The notes beneath the pieces were generated by a model. That model was not told the origin of the DNA and made no database searches. It worked only from the letters and a program-made list of their open reading frames with translations. 8,177 nucleotides of DNA from Wenzhouxiangella sp. (GTDB lineage Bacteria; Pseudomonadota; Gammaproteobacteria; Xanthomonadales; Wenzhouxiangellaceae): contig SLJA01000117.1 of assembly GCA_007135355.1 (NCBI GenBank), positions 1 through 8,177 of the forward strand, read 5' to 3'. Position numbers and translations under genes: made by a program. The number at the start of each line of letters is the position of its first letter. Position 1 is the first letter of the stretch. Below are positions 1 through 6,537 of the stretch, one piece after another.

Positions 1-1097
1 AACTCGGCAATATCTGCCCGCAGGCGATCGGAAATCGTGTCTTCGCTCTCGCTCCAGTCGATCAGGGTCGTTGCCACCAGATCCGGATCGCGCGAGACCA
101 GACCGTACAGCAGTTCCGCCACCTCGCGTCGACGCGCTTCGGTCAGGTGCCCAACCATGCCGAAATCCATCAGACCGATGCGGTTGTCGGACAGATACTT
201 GACATTGCCGGGGTGCGGGTCGGCGTGGAAAAAGCCGTGCTCGAGGATCATCTCCAGAATAATGCGGGTGCCGTTACGGGCGATCAGTTGCGGATCCAAA
301 CCGGCGCGCGTGACGGCCTCAAGATCTCGGCCGGAGATGCCGTCCAGAAAATCCTGCACGTTGAGACGTTCGCCGCACCACGGCCAGTGCACACCCGGCA
401 CAACCAGCGCGTTATCGTCGGCGAAATCGCGCGCGATGCGCTCGGCGTTGCGGCACTCGGCGGCAAAATCCAGCTCGCGCCGCAGCGCGGACGAGAATTG
501 GCGCACCAGCAGCCGCGGGCGATAGCGCTTCAGCTCATCGACTTCGCTCTCAATAATGTCGGCCAGGCGATCAAGCAGGCGCAGGTCGGCTTCGACCACC
601 GGGCGGATGCCGGGGCGGCGCACCTTCAGTATCACGTCGCTGCCGTCCTGCAAACGGGCGCGGTGCACCTGACCCAGCGAGGCAGCGGCCAGCGGTTCCG
701 AGTCAACCCAGGCAAACACTTGTTCCGGCGGCGCACCCAGATCCTCACTTAACTGGCGCTCAATGTCGGCCCAGTCAACGGCCGGGGCGCGGTCTTGCAA
801 CTTCTGGAATTCCGCCAGCCATTCCGGCCCAAACAGATCGACACGGGTGGCCAGCACCTGGCCGAGTTTGACGAAGGTGGGACCCAATTCCTCGAGGATG
901 CGGCGAATGCGCTCCGGCGGCTTGAGCCGGGCCAGTTCCTCAACCCGGCTCCAGTGCAAAACCTTGCCGGCGCGCTCCAGCGCCCCGGCCATGCCGATCC
1001 GGCGCACCAGATCGCCAAAACCGTAACGCACCAGAACCGCGGCAATATCCTGCACCCGGCCCAGGTCACGCGCCGCACTCAGAGCCTGCCACAACAT
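1..1097 (-). CDS. AarF/ABC1/UbiB-family atypical kinase-like protein (3' end beyond left edge)
   Basis: Partial gene: 365 codons are visible from the ATG at 1097, with no stop before the left edge, so the C-terminus is missing. Visible family motifs, in order: the nucleotide-pocket KxGQ motif (K77-L-G-Q80, within GPTFVKLGQ), the alanine-rich loop that replaces the kinase glycine loop (A137-A-A-S-L-G-Q143), the ATP-site lysine (K158, in VILKV), an ELDF-xx-E-xx-N motif from 208, the catalytic-loop equivalent HADPHPGN (291-298) and the metal-binding DFG (311-313). These define the ABC1/UbiB family, whose members support ubiquinone synthesis or lipid and quinone handling at membranes. The ubiquinone genes ubiE and ubiJ are not adjacent, so it may be a general AarF paralogue rather than UbiB itself. 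The start is uncertain: no clear Shine-Dalgarno precedes the ATG, and an in-frame stop lies 45 codons or fewer upstream, so only a slightly longer CTG/GTG-type start is possible. Confidence 0.9.
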   Translation of the reverse strand, partial: MLWQALSAARDLGRVQDIAAVLVRYGFGDLVRRIGMAGALERAGKVLHWSRVEELARLKPPERIRRILEELGPTFVKLGQVLATRVDLFGPEWLAEFQKLQDRAPAVDWADIERQLSEDLGAPPEQVFAWVDSEPLAAASLGQVHRARLQDGSDVILKVRRPGIRPVVEADLRLLDRLADIIESEVDELKRYRPRLLVRQFSSALRRELDFAAECRNAERIARDFADDNALVVPGVHWPWCGERLNVQDFLDGISGRDLEAVTRAGLDPQLIARNGTRIILEMILEHGFFHADPHPGNVKYLSDNRIGLMDFGMVGHLTEARRREVAELLYGLVSRDPDLVATTLIDWSESEDTISDRLRADIAE

Positions 1098-1263
1098 CAG
1101 GACGTTACGCCCGCGAGCAAGAACTTGCCGAGCCGGCAGTTCACCAACAGGACTTCACTGAAGTAGACGTTCATCGGCTCATGTTAACCGCGAAACCAAC
1201 TGTCGCGCGCCGCGGCAATCGCTATCATGGAGCAACTCAAACCAAGACCGTACCAGTTGCCAG
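1098..1263. promoter_or_regulatory. divergent intergenic spacer
   Basis: This 166 bp gap separates two divergent genes, so it should hold promoters for both the UbiB-family gene and the lipoprotein gene. The only sigma70-like -10 I can point to is TATCAT at 1223-1228 on the plus strand, which would give a leader of about 30 nt for the lipoprotein. No good -35 box lies at the right distance. An 8-bp GC palindrome (GCCGCGGC, 1209-1216) lies just upstream. Assignment is by position and is weak. Confidence 0.3.
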
Positions 1264-1893
1264 ATGCCCCGTCTCCTGCCGCTCGCCCTGCTGCTGATCG
1301 TTTGTGCCGTGATCCTCGGTGGTTGCGCCACACGACCACCGCAGCAGCAGGACAATATCTGCAGCATTTTCAACCAGCACCCGCGCTGGTACGACTACGC
1401 GTTGGCGTCCGAGCGCCGCTGGGGCACGCCAATCGCGGTGCAGATGGCCTTTGTGCAACAGGAATCCTCGTTCCGTGCCCGCGCGCGACCCGAGCGCAAT
1501 CGTATCCTCGGCATCATCCCGGGCCGGCGGCCGTCATCGGCGCGGGGTTTTGCCCAAGCGCAGGATCCGGCCTGGCAGGACTACCAGCAAGCCACCGGTC
1601 GGCGCGGCGCACGCCGCAGCAACATGCGCGACGCCTTGGACTTCATCGGCTGGTATAACGATGTCAGCCATCGGCGTCTGGGTCTGGCCAAGAACGACGC
1701 ATTCCATTTGTACCTGGCCTACCACGACGGCCATACCGGCTTTCAGCGCGGCGGCTGGCGCAATAATCAGCAACTGCAAGGCATTGCCCGCCGCGTCGAA
1801 CAACGCGCCGCCACTTATCAGCGGCAGCTACCGGCCTGTGAGTCGCGTTTGCGCTGTCGGCGCTGGTATCAGATCCGCCCGTTCTGCCGCTGA
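1264..1893 (+). CDS. outer-membrane lipoprotein with SLT-type lytic transglycosylase domain
   Basis: The 209-residue protein starts with a short basic n-region and a hydrophobic stretch ending in a lipobox L18-G-G-C21. It is therefore predicted to be cleaved by signal peptidase II and lipidated on C21. Residue +2 is Ala, not Asp, which fits sorting to the outer membrane. The mature part begins with a Cys-containing linker (C33), then a lysozyme-like region: ERRWG-P-xx-VQMA leads into QQESSF, where E67 is the expected catalytic glutamate of SLT-type transglycosylases. Next come a GFAQAQ-D-xx-WxxYQ segment, a DALDFIGWY block and a YLAYHDGHTG segment, all in SLT order. Such enzymes cleave the MurNAc-GlcNAc bond of peptidoglycan in the periplasm. 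The arrangement fits a conserved gammaproteobacterial lipoprotein type that is larger than the SLT core but lacks any LysM or SPOR domain. The start is chosen because it gives the complete signal sequence; no good Shine-Dalgarno is visible. The 3' end overlaps the opposing membrane-protein gene by 25 bp. Activity is inferred from motifs only. Confidence 0.85.
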   Translation: MPRLLPLALLLIVCAVILGGCATRPPQQQDNICSIFNQHPRWYDYALASERRWGTPIAVQMAFVQQESSFRARARPERNRILGIIPGRRPSSARGFAQAQDPAWQDYQQATGRRGARRSNMRDALDFIGWYNDVSHRRLGLAKNDAFHLYLAYHDGHTGFQRGGWRNNQQLQGIARRVEQRAATYQRQLPACESRLRCRRWYQIRPFCR

Positions 1894-2321
1894 CCCGTCG
1901 AGCCGACCACCTGCAGGTAAATCCAGCCGCCCAACGCACCGCACAAGGCCAGCAACAACAGCCCACCCAGGCTCCGTGCCGCCGCGACCACAGTCACCGG
2001 CAGCGCCGCATTCATGACCAGCAAGGCGGTGACGACCGCGACGAACCCCGCCAGCGGGAACAAAACCCGACGAGCATCCGGCCAGCGTCGGACCAGCAAA
2101 CCGGCAATTGGCCACCCGAGCAGGAAACCGAAACCGACAACAGCGCCCCACAGCGGGGCGAAATTAATCAGATCGAACACCGTTGTGCCCAGGCGATCAC
2201 CCAGCGAAATGCGCTGGCTCAGGGCGCCGATGGCCGCGAGATTGAGCTGGCTTTGCACCACGCTGCCGGTGAGTGTCGCGGTAACCACGGCGGCAGACCA
2301 GCCCAGCAGGACTTTCCACAT
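1869..2321 (-). CDS. conserved hypothetical four-helix membrane protein
   Basis: A 150-residue protein of unknown function. Four hydrophobic segments are visible at about residues 3-20, 54-76, 85-104 and 117-138. A basic loop (R78-R79-W-P-D-A-R84-R85) lies between the second and third and should face the cytoplasm. A more polar stretch (about 22-50) with the pattern SVVQSQ-NL and later DLINFAPLWG links helices 1 and 2. The last 10 residues are polar. No catalytic or metal-binding motif is evident. Composition and topology are those of a real inner-membrane protein, and a GGAG motif 11 nt before the ATG supports the start. The gene is divergent from the sugar dehydrogenase operon, with only about 80 bp between the two starts, so the two may be co-regulated. 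I recall similar uncharacterised proteins in other Gammaproteobacteria but cannot confirm it here. Its 3' end runs 25 bp into the lipoprotein gene on the other strand. Confidence 0.75.
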   Translation of the reverse strand: MWKVLLGWSAAVVTATLTGSVVQSQLNLAAIGALSQRISLGDRLGTTVFDLINFAPLWGAVVGFGFLLGWPIAGLLVRRWPDARRVLFPLAGFVAVVTALLVMNAALPVTVVAAARSLGGLLLLALCGALGGWIYLQVVGSTGQRQNGRI

Positions 2322-2402
2322 TGTCAGTCGCTCTCCATCATCAAAACTTGCCGCACGGCACTACAATGTTGATTTGCACTGGTGGATGGTATCTTAAGGC
2401 GC
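2322..2402. promoter_or_regulatory. divergent promoter region of the redox operon and the membrane-protein gene
   Basis: This spacer separates two divergent starts. It contains a 12-bp inverted repeat, TGCCG-CA-CGGCA (2349-2360), a possible operator. TACAAT (2362-2367) resembles a plus-strand -10 box but has a poor -35 partner. A second pair, TTGATT (2369-2374) and TATCTT (2390-2395), has a short 15-bp spacing and would start transcription almost at the ATG at 2403. None is strong enough to call alone; the region as a whole must contain the operon's control signals unless transcription enters from upstream. Confidence 0.35.
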
Positions 2403-3524
2403 ATGTTTGCATTGACCCGAACTGCCTGCACTGCCGCCGTCTGGCTGGTCCTGGCCGGCTGGCTAACGGACGGCGTGCAGGCCGCCGGCGCCGACCTTCG
2501 GGTCGAAACCCTTGCCGATGGCCTGGAGCATCCCTGGTCCCTGGTCTGGCTGGATGAGGACCGTATTCTGATTGCCGAGCGCGCGGGCCGACTGCGCGTT
2601 TTCGAGCGCGGCCAACTGCGTGATGAACCCGTCAGCGGCGTACCCGACAGTTTTGTGCGCGCCCAGGGAGGGCTACAGGATCTGCTTCTGCACCCCGATT
2701 ATGCAACCAACGGCTGGATTTACCTGAGCCTGGCCCATGGCGATGCTCGCGCCAACGCCACCCGCGTGGTCCGCGGCCGCCTCGACGGTAATGCATGGAT
2801 CGATAACGAGGTGATCTTCACCGCCCAGCCCACCAAGGCCACGGCCGTGCATTACGGCGCCCGTATGGCCTTCCTGAACGACGGCACCCTGTTGATCAGC
2901 GTTGGAGATGGTTTCAACTTGCGTGAAAAGGCGCAGCATCTGGACAGCCATATCGGCAGTATCGTGCGGGTGACCGCTGACGGGCGGGTGCCACCGGACA
3001 ATCCCTTTATTGATCATGACGATGCTTTGCCGGAGATTTTCAGCTACGGCCATCGCAACGTCCAGGGGCTTGTCGTCGACCCCGAGACCGGTTTGATCTG
3101 GTCCCACGAACATGGCCCGCGCGGCGGCGACGAACTCAACCTCATTCGCCCTGGCGCCAACTACGGCTGGCCGGTGGCCACCCACGGCATCGACTACTCT
3201 GGCGCGCGTATTTCCCCTTTCACCAGCCGCCCGGGCATGGTCGACCCATTGATCGACTGGACACCGTCCATTGCCCCGGCCGGCATGAGCCAGTATCGTG
3301 GCGAACTGTTTGCTGATTGGCACGGTGATCTGCTGATTGCCAGCCTGGCCGAGCGCAGCCTGCGCCGCGTTCGCATCGACGGCGAGCAAGTGCTCGGTGA
3401 CGCAATCATTCCGTTGAACCTGGGCCGGCGTTTGCGCGACGTTCAGGTCGGGCCCGACGGCGCCATCTACCTGCTCACCGACGAACCCAACGGCGCGCTG
3501 TTGCGCCTGACACCGGAGTCCTGA
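2403..3524 (+). CDS. exported PQQ-dependent aldose sugar dehydrogenase (YliI/Asd-like)
   Basis: A 373-residue protein of the glucose/sorbosone dehydrogenase family, a six-bladed beta-propeller that oxidises aldose sugars with PQQ and Ca2+ in the periplasm. A signal peptide is clear: hydrophobic segment about residues 10-21 and a VQA cleavage site near residue 27. Family motifs follow in order: HPWSLVW at the first blade, WIAE-like ILIAERAGRLRVF, GLQDLLLHPDY (H97), HYGARM with H150 as the expected catalytic base, YGHRN (H217-R-N219), EHGPRGGDELN (from E236) and ANYGWP (252-257). Length matches YliI/Asd, shorter than the Acinetobacter soluble glucose dehydrogenase. An in-frame ATG at 2382 would add seven residues; I prefer 2403 because AAGG lies just before it and the signal peptide is then standard. 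The stop overlaps the next start (TGATG), implying translational coupling to the flavocytochrome gene. No PQQ synthesis genes are in the window. The sugar substrate is unknown, and some family members may not be sugar oxidases. Confidence 0.9.
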   Translation: MFALTRTACTAAVWLVLAGWLTDGVQAAGADLRVETLADGLEHPWSLVWLDEDRILIAERAGRLRVFERGQLRDEPVSGVPDSFVRAQGGLQDLLLHPDYATNGWIYLSLAHGDARANATRVVRGRLDGNAWIDNEVIFTAQPTKATAVHYGARMAFLNDGTLLISVGDGFNLREKAQHLDSHIGSIVRVTADGRVPPDNPFIDHDDALPEIFSYGHRNVQGLVVDPETGLIWSHEHGPRGGDELNLIRPGANYGWPVATHGIDYSGARISPFTSRPGMVDPLIDWTPSIAPAGMSQYRGELFADWHGDLLIASLAERSLRRVRIDGEQVLGDAIIPLNLGRRLRDVQVGPDGAIYLLTDEPNGALLRLTPES

Positions 3525-4858
3525 TGCTGCAGACCGTGTCAAAACTGATCAGTGCCCGCGTCGCCAGACTGCTGGTCTGGGGGCTGACGCTCGTACCGCT
3601 GACCGCCTTTGCGCTGGGCGTGCGCGCGGCAGACTTCCAGGACCTGGCATCCATACTCAACCTGTTGGGTCGTTTGACCGGAGTGCTAGGCCTGGCTTTC
3701 CTGCTGCTGTCGGCAGCGTTGAGCGCCCGCGTACCCGGCTTTGACCAACCTTTTGGCGGGCTCACGCGTTTGTGGCGTACCCATCATGCACTGGGTGCCG
3801 CGGCGTTGATCATGCTCATGGCTCATCCGTTGCTACTGGCCTTCTCGGCCCAGGCCCACGGAGAAGGTCTCGCCTTCGCTACCCTGTTCCCAGCGCTGAC
3901 CGATCTGGCCACTTGGAGCGGCTGGCTTGCGCTGGTGCTGATGATGATATTCCTGGCGCCCACCTTCAGTTTTTTCGGGAACCCGGACTACGAGCGCTGG
4001 AAGCGCGTCCATCAGTTGTCCGTGGCGGCCATCATCGTCGGCCTGCTGCACACCGCCTTGTTCAGCCGAACCATGCCGTACTGGAGCGATGTGATTGTCT
4101 GGACTTTACTGGCCGGCATGGCCTTGGGCGCGGTACTTTGGCGCTTTGTCTTTTCGCGCCGGGTCGGACGCCTGCCCTACACGGTGCACGAGGTTCGCCG
4201 ACCGGCCAACAACGTGGTCGAACTGACCCTGGAACCCCGCCGGCGGCCACTGAAGTATCAGGCCGGCAATTTTGTGTACATGACGCCCTTTGACCACGAT
4301 CTCGACAATGGTCATGGGGAGGAACACCCCTACACCTTGTCCTCTTCACCGCTGGAACCCAGCCTGCGCATGGCGATCAAGGATCTTGGCAACGCCAGCC
4401 GCGCCCTGCAATCGATCAAACCCGGTGCCCGGGTCACCGTCGAGGGGCCCTATGGGCGGTTTTTTATCGACCCCGACCGGGTCGGCTCGCCCGAACTATG
4501 GATTTCCGGCGGCATTGGCGTTACCCCTTTCCTGGCCCGAATGCGCCACCTGGCCGCGCTGGAAACCGGCGGCGACATCCGCTTCATTTACTGCGTCCAG
4601 GACGAAGCGCGCGCGCTTTATCTGCTGGAACTCCAGGCGCTGGCCGGCCGTATTCCCGGCTGCAAGCTGGTGCCGCACTATTTCTACCGTGAGGGACCCT
4701 TGAGTCAGACCTTCCTGCGCGAGAACTGTGGCGATATTGATCAGCGCGAAGCCTATATCTGCGGTCCGCAACCCCTCAATCGACTGGTTCAGGCCCATCT
4801 GCGCGCGCTCAACGTGCCGCGCCGGGCCATTCATACCGAGGAGTTCGAGCTGCTATGA
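3524..4858 (+). CDS. ferric reductase/NADPH oxidase-like transmembrane flavocytochrome
   Basis: A 444-residue protein with an N-terminal ferric-reductase-type haem domain and a C-terminal ferredoxin-NADP reductase-type domain. Six membrane segments lie at about 15-36, 47-68, 85-108, 131-147, 163-181 and 188-207. Four histidines sit where the two b haems should bind: H87 and H101 on helix 3 (13 residues between) and H163 and H176 on helix 5 (12 between). This is the spacing of eukaryotic NOX proteins. The cytoplasmic part has an FAD motif HPYTLSSSP (268-276), a nucleotide-binding GGIGVTPF (329-336), CGPQPL (413-418) and a near-terminal Phe (F441). The expected reaction is NAD(P)H to FAD to haems, delivering electrons to the periplasmic side; the acceptor could be ferric iron, oxygen or a partner haem protein. 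GGAG lies 5 nt before the ATG. The gene overlaps the dehydrogenase gene by one base and the cytochrome b5 gene by four, so these proteins probably work together. It has no [2Fe-2S] domain. Confidence 0.9.
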   Translation: MLQTVSKLISARVARLLVWGLTLVPLTAFALGVRAADFQDLASILNLLGRLTGVLGLAFLLLSAALSARVPGFDQPFGGLTRLWRTHHALGAAALIMLMAHPLLLAFSAQAHGEGLAFATLFPALTDLATWSGWLALVLMMIFLAPTFSFFGNPDYERWKRVHQLSVAAIIVGLLHTALFSRTMPYWSDVIVWTLLAGMALGAVLWRFVFSRRVGRLPYTVHEVRRPANNVVELTLEPRRRPLKYQAGNFVYMTPFDHDLDNGHGEEHPYTLSSSPLEPSLRMAIKDLGNASRALQSIKPGARVTVEGPYGRFFIDPDRVGSPELWISGGIGVTPFLARMRHLAALETGGDIRFIYCVQDEARALYLLELQALAGRIPGCKLVPHYFYREGPLSQTFLRENCGDIDQREAYICGPQPLNRLVQAHLRALNVPRRAIHTEEFELL

Positions 4859-5220
4859 AAAAGACCCTGTTCGCACTGTTCGTGGCGTTCTGGGCCAGCG
4901 TGGCGACCATTGCCGCGTTGTATGCGCTGTCCAACGGCAGCCTGGTCGGTGCGCCGGATCAGGAGAGCCTGCCGCGCTTCACACTGGCCGAAGTCGCCGA
5001 ACATGACAGCCTGGAAAGCTGCTGGAAAGTCATCGAAGGCAAGGTTTACGACTTTACCGACTACATCCCGAAGCACCCCACTCCGCCGCGCATCATGGAA
5101 GTCTGGTGCGGTCGCGAGTCCACCGAAGCCATGCGCACCAAGGGCATCGGCCGCGACCACAGTCCGGCCGCCTGGGCGATGATGCGGCCCTACCTGATCG
5201 GCGAACTGGTCGAAGAATAG
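4855..5220 (+). CDS. membrane-anchored cytochrome b5-like haem-binding protein
   Basis: A 121-residue protein. Residues 1-3 (MKK) and a hydrophobic segment (about 4-25) form a signal anchor or uncleaved signal; the positive-inside rule puts the rest in the periplasm. Residues 41-118 are a cytochrome b5 domain: FTLAEVAEHDS, then CWKVIEGKVYDFTDYIPKHP, and a terminal YLIGEL. H74 (in KHPTPP) and H102 (in RDHS) are the expected axial haem ligands. Two departures stand out. The usual HPGG is HPTPP, and the ligands are 28 residues apart rather than the 24 of mammalian cytochrome b5. C56 and C85 could form a disulfide in the periplasm. The ATG overlaps the stop of the flavocytochrome gene (ATGA) and GAGGAG lies 11 nt upstream, so translation is coupled. 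It likely exchanges electrons with the flavocytochrome, the dehydrogenase or both. A steroid/membrane-associated progesterone-receptor-type role without electron transfer is the alternative, but two histidine ligands favour electron transfer. Confidence 0.85.
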   Translation: MKKTLFALFVAFWASVATIAALYALSNGSLVGAPDQESLPRFTLAEVAEHDSLESCWKVIEGKVYDFTDYIPKHPTPPRIMEVWCGRESTEAMRTKGIGRDHSPAAWAMMRPYLIGELVEE

Positions 5221-5251
5221 CCCCCCTTCCGGCCGCAGCCAGAGGCGGGGC
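5220..5251. terminator. candidate stem-loop between convergent operons
   Basis: Only 36 bp separate the stops of the cytochrome b5 and arginine deiminase genes. Within it, GCCCC (5220-5224) can pair with GGGGC (5247-5251), and after a one-base bulge CCT (5225-5227) pairs with AGG (5243-5245), closing a loop of about 15 nt. The stem is GC-rich and works for either strand, as expected for a shared terminator. No T-run follows on either side, so an intrinsic terminator of the classic type is not shown. Confidence 0.35.
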
Positions 5252-5256
5252 AACCT

Positions 5257-6510
5257 TCAGGCCAGATCCAGCGCCTGCCTGGCCAACGGCATGGTCATGC
5301 AGCGGCAACCACCGCCGCCCCGACTCAGTTCAGCACCATCGATACTGACGACCACCTTTTCCTCGGCCCCCAGTTCGCGCTGTCCGTTGATCAGCTCTTG
5401 CGCCCTGGCCACGCTAAAACCCGCTCGCGACAAGGCCTCCAGGGTGCGCTCGTTATGGGCGTAACCCAGAATCCGGCCGGGCCCGAAGGCGAAGAAGTTA
5501 GCGCCACTGGCCCACTGCTCGCGCTGCTGCTGGAATTCGTCATCGCCGCCGCAAGCGATCGGCGCCAACTCCACACCCAGCTGCGCAAGCGCCGGCAGCA
5601 CACCATCATATTCGCGGATCATGGCACGCTCCGAATCATCAAACCGACAATGGAAGGCCCGTGAGCGGTGCTGGCCGGTAATCAACGGTGGAAAAACCAC
5701 ACACTGGTCACGGTCGACCATGGTGAAAATCATGTCCAGATGAATGGTCGCCCGGGTCTTGGGGATCTCGACCACGACGAAGTTGCGCACCGGCCCCTGG
5801 CTGGCGATGGCGCGCATCAACTGGTCGATGCCGGCCACGGAAGTGCGCTCGCTGTAGCCGATCACGACCAGATCGCGGCGGATCACCAGCAGATCGCCGC
5901 CCTCGATGGTCACCTCGGAATCGCGCCGCTCGGTGCCGTCAAAGTAAAACCCGCTGCTGACGATGTCGGGATGGTATTTGAACACGGCCTTGAGCAACAG
6001 GGCTTCGGCCATGCGCGCCTTGTAGGCCATGGAGCCAATGATCACCCGCTCGTTCAGGCACATGGTGGCGTCGCGGGTGAAAAAGGTATTTGGCAACGGC
6101 GGGATGGCGTAGCGCGAAGGGTCGAGATACTTTTCCAGGCTCACCGGCCGCTTCGGCGTGCCTTCGATCAGGCGTGAAGCCAACGTCGTCGACGGCAGCT
6201 CAACCAAGGTATCGATCAGTTCCGGGCACTGGTACAGACTGCACAGTTCATTGACCAGGGCAGCGCGGATATTGTCGATTTCCAGCACCTCGCGCAGCAG
6301 CTCCTTGAACTCCAGCACCCGAGCCACCTGCTCCAGCACCCCCTTGAGTTGACGATGTTCGCGCAACGCCAGGCGCAAACTCAGGATATCGTCATAGAGA
6401 ACCTCGGATGCGGTATCCGGGGTCATGTTTTCCATCTCCTGACCCGGCGTATGCACCACCACGGTCTGCAGGCGGCCAATTTCTGAGTCCAGGCCGATTC
6501 GGATACTCAT
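5257..6510 (-). CDS. arcA: arginine deiminase
   Basis: A 417-residue protein, the usual length for arginine deiminase (EC 3.5.3.6), which hydrolyses L-arginine to L-citrulline and ammonia in the cytoplasm. The guanidino-group-modifying motifs are all present: an N-terminal GRLQTVVVHTPG, FTRD (144-147), EGGD (203-206), HLD (H257-L-D259), ACGG-xx-E-xx-REQW (319-333) and a C-terminal GGGGCRCMTMP. C404, the cysteine before MTMP, matches the catalytic nucleophile (Cys406 in the Pseudomonas aeruginosa enzyme); H257, E203, D147 and D259 match its other active-site residues. A second cysteine, C402, lies two residues before it. AGGGAG at 6517-6522 stands 6 nt before the ATG, a strong ribosome site. 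The gene follows the decarboxylase gene by 27 bp on the same strand, so it is probably the last gene of a polyamine operon. The partners of the arginine deiminase pathway (ornithine carbamoyltransferase, carbamate kinase, antiporter) are not in the window. The family assignment is firm; the physiological role is open. Confidence 0.95.
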   Translation of the reverse strand: MSIRIGLDSEIGRLQTVVVHTPGQEMENMTPDTASEVLYDDILSLRLALREHRQLKGVLEQVARVLEFKELLREVLEIDNIRAALVNELCSLYQCPELIDTLVELPSTTLASRLIEGTPKRPVSLEKYLDPSRYAIPPLPNTFFTRDATMCLNERVIIGSMAYKARMAEALLLKAVFKYHPDIVSSGFYFDGTERRDSEVTIEGGDLLVIRRDLVVIGYSERTSVAGIDQLMRAIASQGPVRNFVVVEIPKTRATIHLDMIFTMVDRDQCVVFPPLITGQHRSRAFHCRFDDSERAMIREYDGVLPALAQLGVELAPIACGGDDEFQQQREQWASGANFFAFGPGRILGYAHNERTLEALSRAGFSVARAQELINGQRELGAEEKVVVSIDGAELSRGGGGCRCMTMPLARQALDLA

Positions 6511-6537
6511 GCGGAACTCCCTGTCGCCATCATCGGT

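Noticed and set aside
147..752. Plus-strand open frame (201 codons) opposite the UbiB-family gene
   Set aside because: The minus strand carries KxGQ, HADPHPGN and DFG motifs in one frame, so the plus-strand frame is a shadow.
749..1078. Minus-strand open frame rich in Trp, Arg and Ser
   Set aside because: It is an out-of-frame reading of the UbiB-family gene, whose real frame starts at 1097 and stays open to the left edge.
1201..1220. GC-rich palindromic run before the lipoprotein gene as a terminator
   Set aside because: The palindrome is only 8 bp (GCCGCGGC, no loop), has no T-run, and lies upstream of divergent starts where no terminator is needed.
1227..1658. Plus-strand open frame starting upstream of the lipoprotein
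   Set aside because: It is in a different frame from the lipoprotein and lacks domains; the lipoprotein frame has a signal sequence, lipobox and SLT motifs.
2673..3542. Long minus-strand open frame (289 codons) opposite the sugar dehydrogenase gene
   Set aside because: It is an antisense shadow of a high-GC gene; the plus-strand frame has full family motifs, while this one has no recognisable domain and a composition biased by the codons opposite.
5668..6177. Plus-strand open frame (169 codons), rich in His, Ala and Gly, opposite arginine deiminase
   Set aside because: The His/Ala/Gly-rich composition is typical of a reverse-strand shadow, and the true gene has complete catalytic motifs.
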